This document shows, piece after piece, positions 11,691 through 20,000 of a stretch of DNA of 64,000 nt (position 1 is its first letter; each line of letters begins with the position of its first letter). The position numbers and the translations under genes were made by a program. Origin of the DNA: Norana najaformis (taxonomy: Eukaryota > Annelida > Clitellata > Crassiclitellata > Hormogastridae); NCBI GenBank assembly GCA_964023275.1, contig OZ029914.1, positions 47,074,530 to 47,138,529 of the forward strand. The letters are read 5' to 3'. The notes below the pieces were generated by a model that saw only the letters and a program-made list of their open reading frames with translations, was not told the DNA's origin and did not search any database.

Positions 11691-11825
11691 TGACGCAACC
11701 TTTTAACAATGCCACATTGTAGCTTCGCCGTGGTCAGCCCCTCATTCTGTAATAGGCTATCAAACATTCATATGCACGTACGTATGTATTCACAATTTAT
11801 TTGTATAGGTCTGGGCGTTTTACAA
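11690..11825 (+). repeat. Right arm of an inverted-repeat pair
   Basis: Inverted copy of 9945-10075 with roughly four in five bases shared over the aligned blocks. The pair could be the ends of a non-autonomous DNA element or two independent insertions in opposite orientation. Confidence 0.75.
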
Positions 11826-12067
11826 CTACATCACAAAAGCGAGACATCTGTTAATTTAAGACGATGCCATTCATTCCGCAAGTCGTGACATGGCATTACA
11901 ATCTTAAATTTCGGTGGCTGAGTGCGAACCTTCTAATACGTTGGCTTTACAGCGATGCATTTTTATACTAGTCGTACTAGATGCTATCTGCACAAAACCT
12001 GTTGTTTAGTTGCTGGTGTCGTATTTGCGCTTAGATCCGCTAAGCCCACCACCATTCCGCTATCTTC

Positions 12068-12290
12068 GACAGAAGCTTGTAACAAAAGACCTATAATATC
12101 TTTCACAGAAGATTGCAACAAAAAACTACTGTATTTCTGAGAAAAAAAGCTTGTAATAAAAAAACTACTATGTCTTTGCCAGAAGCTTGCAATAAAAAAT
12201 TGCTATATGTTTGACAGAAGCTTGCAGTAAAAACTACTATGTCTCTGAGAGGAACTTGTAATAAATAACTACTATATATTTGCTATATGA
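12068..12290. repeat. Degenerate tandem repeat, unit about 38-40 bp, 5-6 copies
   Basis: Each unit contains CAGAAGCTTG(T/C)AA(C/T)AAAA followed by ACTACTAT and GTCTTTG or a variant. Units vary in length by a few bases. Confidence 0.75.
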
Positions 12291-12429
12291 GCTCTTATGT
12301 GGCCCGTTATAAGAACTCTTAAAACCGCTTTAACATGGCTGTTGAGGATATCTCAAGCGGTGCACTTTCATGTAGGTTGTAATTTGCGAAGCGCACTTTC
12401 AATTTGAGATTGTTCCAGAAGTACCGTCC

Positions 12430-12620
12430 ACGGCACCAGAAAGCACGATGTATTTATTTTTGTATTTGTTAAGTGCCGATATCTAATTACTAAACACCAG
12501 TCGATGCTCTGAGCAATTGTGCGTTAAGGACGAACAAGATTCCTATAAAGTAACCGTCCCAGGGGAGGAGGCTCGAACCCGTTCTCTCTAACCAATCTGC
12601 TACTGGGTAGCATGCAAATA
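12430..12620 (-). mobile_element. Possible tRNA-derived SINE remnant
   Basis: The minus strand has GGTTAGAGAGAACGGGTTCG, a B-box-like GGTTCGAGCC with an A-box-like segment just upstream. It ends near GCACTTAACAAATACAAAAA, a terminus like those of the local LINE tails. Weak evidence; it could be chance plus decay. Confidence 0.35.
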
Positions 12621-13714
12621 GGTAGTTAGAAAATCTCTTTTATTATACGCCTGTGTCGACTTTATTGCCTGGAGGACCTTTGGGCTGAGGCGCAAACATG
12701 GCAGAGGTAAACATCAATTAAACCCTTTCTCCTTATGGGTTACACGACGCCTAGTTGTCAACTTTAAAACACACATGATCTTCGCAATAGCAATTTTTTA
12801 AAAACGGAATTAACTGTTAAAGTTTACAAGTGCAGTGTAAATCACGTATAACCTAACAATTCACTAGGCCAGAAAAATTAAGTTCAGACAGATTAACAAA
12901 GTCCCTCTTCACAAAACTCGATCTTGTCAAAGGAGACAAGCGAAATTCAAATACATTTTTCAAAAAGGTAGCACACTACAGTTATACCCTATATAAATAT
13001 TTTCTATAATTTAATCCATTTTGCGTTATGGTAGTCTACGTTAGTTTTAAAAAATTACCTTCCCACGAACAATTTTTTTTACAATTTAACCAGTTTTTGC
13101 GACATGCTAAGGCAACTTATTTCTAAAAATTACCTCCACAACAACACTTTTTTACCTATATCTGCGATATGATGTGATAAGATACCTTACGCCTACAAAC
13201 TACCTTTCTTGTGAAGGCAAAATAATCTCCAGAGTACGAGGTATGAATACAGTGTTCCCGCACATAATGGGTGATGGTACCTCTCGAAGCATGGAAGTTG
13301 GAATATCCTGTAGGTGAGTCTTAAAACGGCTTTCTAGAGTAGAAGTAACTAATAACAAAGTTGTCGTAATCCGCAGTTTAGCGCCCAAAAAGCCAATTTG
13401 TAGGAACTAGCTTATTCACAGGCTCTCGCCAAAAAAACGCAAAAACGAAAGCCTTGAGTAGCAATGTTGGATCAAGAGAAGAAGAACACTGGTCGTACAG
13501 AACTGCTTGAAAATGGGAGATAATCTGAATCCGTGAAAGAAGCACCCCTCTCTCCGTCTGCCAAAACTCGTAGACAGCAACCGAAGGAAGCAGTGCAGTG
13601 TGATCGTGCTCAGGGCAAAACATCTGTAGAAGAACATCCTATAGAACCCCTAAAGCAGTTTAATAATTAAATATCATACAACATTCGCATTTAATTTTGA
13701 CAAATATTGTTAAA
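12620..13714. other. 3' flank of the galactosyltransferase gene, no gene recognised
   Basis: Two overlapping minus-strand open frames (13378-13637) have no recognisable motif. The segment around 13380-13440 (GCGCCCAAAAAGCC ... AGCTTATTCACAGGCTCTCG) resembles one at 18080-18140, so it is probably an old dispersed repeat. The 3' UTR of the gene must begin just below 13715; no clear AATAAA could be assigned. Confidence 0.45.
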
Positions 13715-14093
13715 CTACACGTTTTGAATATGTGTTAAGGAATTATTTTGTGCTTCACTCTTCGGTACAGTTAAGGTTTCACTGCTTTTTGAAACATTCA
13801 GTTGTGTCCGCTGCGAGCTCAGTTTCGGCACAACTTGATGCGATGATTCGTTTGTCGGCACTGCCAACATAGACGCCCCTGAAGGCGACGTTGTGTTGAT
13901 TGGTGACGTCGGTGATGGCGCTGCTGCTGCAGTTGGAGACAACAAAGGGAGAAGTGGTGGAGGTGTCAGAGGCAATGCGATAACAATTCTAGTATACAGC
14001 AATCTGTCTTCGTAGCTGACGAGGGAGTAGGTCAGCGTGTTGAGGCCGTCTCTCTGATAGATATTTGGTCGGTAGTACCAACCCTTGGCAGCC
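13715..14093 (-). CDS. B4GALT: B4GALT coding exon 6 (C-terminus with low-complexity extension)
   Basis: The acceptor is CTTGATTGTAG. It starts [13 protein letters not shown], then [11 protein letters not shown] and [10 protein letters not shown], the conserved end of the catalytic domain. The frame then continues for about 85 residues rich in Pro, Ser, Thr and Ala before TAG at 13717-13715. Most family members stop shortly after the conserved strand. Confidence 0.92.
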
Positions 14094-17000
14094 CTACAAT
14101 CAAGAAACACTTCATCAAAGCCCGTTTTAAAATCGGATTCAAAATCTCATTTAAATTCGACATCAGTATCTTGAGCCTTTCCTCTTCGGGACTCTATTAA
14201 GGTTTTGCACACCTGTTCTCTATCCATGAACTTGGATAGTATATATCTGGATAGTAGATATCTAAAGATTTGCTACATAAATTCATCGAATGAACGAAAT
14301 CAGACGTGATTATTGGCGTTGTGATACAGACTGTGGATTCCTTGGGTTGCCCGTGTCTCTCGCGTGTTTGATGACAGTGTATTTTGCGACGCATTTCGGA
14401 AACCTTATGAACGTCATGTTGGCTGCTGTGATTCTGAAACAGAGAAGAATACGAATCGATCATAACCAGCCAGGCTTAACCAACTATGCAGTGCGTTAGT
14501 TAGACGCTCATCTGTCTCTCTTTGTGTGTCTGTGTGACTGCGTGTGTCTGTGCGTCTGTGCGTCTGTATGTATGTATGTCTGTCTGTCTGTCTCTGTCTG
14601 TCTTTCTGTCTATCACCAGACTTGCTTAAGCAATATCTAATCGTAGGGCATTTTAGTTAGAGTCTTCTAGCTGTCTATATGCTTTAGAATGTCTATAATT
14701 TTGTCTATCTTCCTATATGCCTATTTTTCATTTTATCTGTCCCTCCGTCCGTCCGTTCTTCTGTCTGTCTGCCTGTCTGTTTGCCTGCTTGCTTGTTTGT
14801 TGGCTTTTTATGTATCCTCTGGGCATAATATGTGTTTAAATAGGCCTAATCACGACTACTTGTTTGCTTTATGATTCCCAAAATACAATAAATGTGACTA
14901 CAGTCACACGTGCTAAAGGCCACTAAACCCGTGGGTGAAGCACTCAAGGCATGTTACCTAATAAAGCCGACATTTGACAGTAAACCGTTCTCAGCCCAGG
15001 CCTATATTTCTACAGCAATTAGAATTATTACTCAGCTATGCAGTCGCCGTATTATTTCATGTTATTGGCGTCCATGCAGGTGAATTAGCTAGTATGCAGT
15101 CTCCCTGACAGGTGCAACTGTTGGGCCCGTGTAGGTCTGTAGCTTTTCTATAGTAAAGCAACGTGAGCCCGCTGTGGGCCCGATGTGCGTGGCTGTCGGG
15201 GATTATGTGATTTGACCATTAGATCTCGACGGACAATACTGTGTCGTGCAGACTGACCGCTCTCCGTTGAAGTTTTCCCGGTACTCAAGCAGTGGTCACG
15301 TGATGTCTGAGTCGTCACACCTGGCTAGATCAGCTTGACGGCAAGTCGTCCAGCACTGTAGATGGATGCTTTAAAGGTACCTGCCCACCTGCCTGCCTGC
15401 CTACACACCTACCTACCTACCTACCTATATACATATACAATATATATACAATTATATATACAATCAAGAAACACATCATCAAAATCGGTTTCAAAATCTC
15501 ATTTAAATTCTACATCAATATCCTGAGCCAAGTCTTAACATCCATATCTAATAATAAACCTAAATCTAATCGTAAATCTAATTATAATCCATCCGAACCA
15601 TAGATACCTATCTACCTACCAGCATACCTACCTACCTACATAGCTGCCTACAAATATACCTATCTACATACCTACCTACCTACTTACCTATCTAAATACT
15701 TACCTATCTAAATACTTACCTATCTAAATACTTACCTATCTACTTACTTATATATAAACCTATATAAATACCTATCTACCTACCAGTATAGGCTACCTAC
15801 CTATCTGCCTACATCAGTTCATACATAACTATCTCAGAACCAACATGGCTACCTACCTATATACTTACCTACCTACTTAGCTGCCTACATACATACCTAC
15901 ATACATACCTACCTATCAACCTACCTACATACCTACCTATATACCTACTTACATACAAACATACATACATGCATACATACATACCTACATACATACATAC
16001 AAACATAGACGTGCATACACACATACATAAGTGCTGCAATAGTATTTTTGATAAGCAATCGGTCGTTCAATTATGAAAGGCCGTGTTAGTCTAACCTCTT
16101 TTCCATGTCATCGTCTTCTCCTCCCCAGCCGTAGTATTCGTTCGAGTAACCGTTCGACACTTCGAACTGTCTTCTGGTAAACGCCGTTGCCCCTCCAAAC
16201 ATCCGATAGTACAACAGACTGCAGCAAAGCATAACAACTACAGTCAACATGACGCAGGGTATTCCTAGCTGTTCATAAAGAGGTGCACTTAACTGCTCAG
16301 GAATTGGGCAAGTCGCACTCTTTTCCCACTAACATCCTTACCCGAAGGAAGAAAGAAACGAAGAAAGGAAGGAATGAAGAAAGAAGGAAGGAAGAAAGGA
16401 AGAAAGGAAGGAAGGAAGGAAGAAAGGAAGAAAGAAAGGAAGAAAGAAATAAAGGAAGAAAGAAAGGAGAAAGAAACGAAGAAAGGAAAGGAGGAAGGAA
16501 GAAAGGAAGAAAGAAAGGAGGAAGAAAGGAAGGAAGGAAGAAAGGAAGAAAGAAAGGAGAAAGAAAGGAAGGAAGGAAGAAAGGAAGAAAGAATGGAAGG
16601 AAGAGAGGAAGGAAAGAATGAAAAGGAAGAAAGGAAGGAAAGAAAGGAAGGAACGAAGAAAGGAAGGAAGGAAGTTATAAAGCAAGAAAGGAAGAAATAG
16701 AGTAAGGAAGAAAGTAAGGAAGAAAGGAAGGAAAGAAGGAAGGAGAAAAAGGAGAATAAGGTAAGGATTGATGTCATTCGTACTACTTCCATCCTTCATT
16801 TCTTTATTCCTTCCTTCTTTCCTTATACCTTCTTTCTTTTCTTCCTTCAATCCTTCCGTCGACCCATCCTTTCTTCCTTCCATCCATCCTTCCTACCCTT
16901 CTTCAATCCTTCTTATCACGCATTCTCCTTACAACCTCTCTTTTTTCCGTGTGTCTGTCATTCACAGAAACGGACCCGTAGTTGAGTTTGTCCACGAAGG

Positions 17001-20000
17001 CTCCGACGTGTCTCGGGAGCTTGTAGCATCCGTAGAAGTTGTGGTCGTTCTCTGGAAGAGTATCGATGTCGTGGAAGACGAAGCAGTCGAAGACTCGATC
17101 CGTTAGCTTGAGGATCTCCTTGAAGCCGGCATTCATCAGGGATGCTTTGTTGAATACCGCAGGCTGCGTCTGCAATCAGTTCGAAGACGGTGAGGTAAGG
17201 TAAAATAAGGCAAGCAAAGGAAAGGTAAGGTGAGGTAAGTTAAGGTAAGCTAAGCTAAACTAGGCTAATGTAATGTCAGGTAATATCAGGTAAGGTAAAG
17301 TGAGGTAAGATAAGTTCAGATAATGTAAGGTCAAGTAAGTTAAGGTAAGTTAAGGTAAGCTAGGCTAAGGTTATGTAAGCTAAGGTAATGTAAGGTCAGG
17401 TAAAGTAGGATCAGTGTTCATTTTTACACACCTCTTTCAACAGTAGTTTCAACTGGGGTATATTAAGTTGATGCAATGGAGGCTTACTCCCCTTCGCCCA
17501 TGGATTCGTCATCCCCCCGTCCTCTTCCTCTCCGCTCATCCTTACCTTACCTTACCTTACCTTCACCTTACCTTCACCTTATCGTACCTTACCTTCACAT
17601 TACCTTACCTTACCTTACCATAACATGCCTTCATAAAAACCTACCACATTGAACCTTGCTGCAAGGACTATAATAAATTTATCGCTATTCAAAGGTGTTT
17701 ACCATGTTGTCACGTGTTCTTGTGCTTTTGTTATTTATTCGTTTGCGTAGCATGAAGGGACAGGTGACTATAATGTAAAGTTTCCTCGTAGTTCAATGTT
17801 TACGATTTCATTGAACTGTTTGTTTACGATGACACAAAAGTTCGCGTGAAATAAAGGAGGACCATGTTTCTACCTGAACTCTAGTACTCGTTCATTCATT
17901 TTATCACTTAGTCAAGGCATTTATGTAGCGCCCCTTCAAGTCATATATTCGCAGAGGCACACCCAGTCCAGTCCTTGCGGAAAAGAACAGTTTTAAAGGG
18001 TCGGTGAAAGGTAGCCAGAAGGACTCGCTGATTGAGAGTAACAGGTGATCGTAATCGTAATCGTTATCTCGAGATTTACACAGCGCCCAACGAAAGCTAA
18101 GTCGCGGGAACCAGCTTATTCACAGACGCTCGTCGAAACAAAATCGATAGGCAAATGGGTTCGGTTCCAGGTCCGACTGTCTGACTCCTGAGTCAGGCAG
18201 TCAGACAGTCGGACGGCTACGGTGGATGCTGTTTGAAATATAAGCGAGAGGAGAGACAAGGAGAAGAGGGAGAATCAGGTGAGCTTGTCCAACCATTGAA
18301 AGGGATAACGTTGCAGTGTCGGAGTGCGTGCAAAAACAAGTTCACCTCGGGTCGTCGTACGAAGACTTCTGCAAACAGCCACGCCTAAAACGGGACCATT
18401 TTCATGAAGCGGATGCATTGAATGCCTAAGTCGATAACATATTATCAGAAGATTGCTTGAAATCTCTCAGATCGTTGCATGCGGTCAAGCAATCATGTTG
18501 TAAGTGAATTTGTGCGAAGCGAAAGGAGCTGTTGGGTATCTCCGAAGCATGTTTTTCGCTGAGGTTTTCGAGTGAAATTGCCGCAATCATCGAAGGTGTT
18601 TGTTTTGATGTCAATGATATCTCAAGTAGCAACTGCATTTGATAGGTGCCGTAGGCACGAACCGCGCCAGTGCGTGTAAAAACATTCGTTTCATGCAGAT
18701 AGATTTGCAGCAGAAATAAAAATTGATTGCCTGAAAGTCGCGCATTTGCTATGAAACAAATAAAAATTTGAAACTGATTTTGTATTTGCGTGCCATCATG
18801 CATGCAAAAGGCATCTGACACAGCTGTAACTATCATTCATCTTTGTGAAACTCTATAGCCGACCCTGCCAGAAGGTCCATTGTTACATTCAAAGGCCTAG
18901 GGAACCTATGAGTGAATACCAGAATCTGATTACAGAAAATATGTATTCATTTCCTATATTAAATATTTATAAATTCCATCTGCAACCCGATACAAAACTA
19001 AACCAGCATGAGGTAGCAAAGAAAGGCTGAACCCTAAAACGCTTTCAAGCAATGAAAACGTCAAAACATCAAACAGGTAAAAACAGACCGAACAACATGA
19101 AACGGCTCCGATGGTTCAAACACTAAACCGTCTCTCCGATCGAAGATAGCAAACGTTCTGCCTTAACTGTTACACGACGCCAACATAAGTCGCTTTTTCC
19201 GGCTAAAATTTGCCATGCACCAGATTTACTTGCTAAATGCCATACACTCATCAAGGCGAGGACACGTCACATGTTGCCGATGGAGATTTACAAGCAAAAT
19301 GAAATGCTTGTAGATGCGTTCAGAAAGGAGTTACGTGTTCTGAGAGTGATTTGGGGATCATTTTCATAATATTTTAAGAGTTAATTCATTATTTGATTCC
19401 TTTTTTAGTTTCAGAGGAATTCGGATGACCTCTACTTAGTTAATGATCAGTTACTTCAGATTTTCATATTTTACTTGCATGTAAAGTAGGCAAACCTCTT
19501 ATTTACAAATATAGTAGGGAAACCTTTATTTACAAATATAGTAGGCAAACCTCTTTATTTACAAATATAGTAGGGAAACCTCTTTATTTACAAATATAGT
19601 TGGGAAACCTCTTTATTTACAAATATAGTAGGGAAACCTCTTTATTTACAGATATAGTAGGGAAACCTCTTAATTTACAGATGTAGTAGGCAAAGCTCTT
19701 TATTTACAGATATAGTAGGGAAACCTCTTTATTTACAAGTATAGTAGGCAAACCTCTCTCGATTCAGTTTGGGGGCCAATGCAATGCTGTGTCTTCCATA
19801 ACAAATAAATGATGGGCATGACCGGTTTGCCCTGTTTGGATCCGTCCTTACATGAACATGCACACACATGTAAACACTAATATGAATAGGCAAAAATATG
19901 TTTTCATATAAACAGTGTCTGTAAGTTAATGTTTCGTGTGTATTAATGTTGAACACCTGCCACCGAAATGCAGCCTCTAGGTGTCTCCCTGAAACCCACA

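Noticed and set aside
16289..16883. Open frames of up to 181 codons rich in Lys/Glu/Arg (plus) and Ser/Phe/Leu (minus)
   Set aside because: Pure consequence of the stop-free polypurine tract within a galactosyltransferase intron.
18426..18836. 136-codon minus-strand frame
   Set aside because: Overlaps the duplicated block A inside an intron; no motif.
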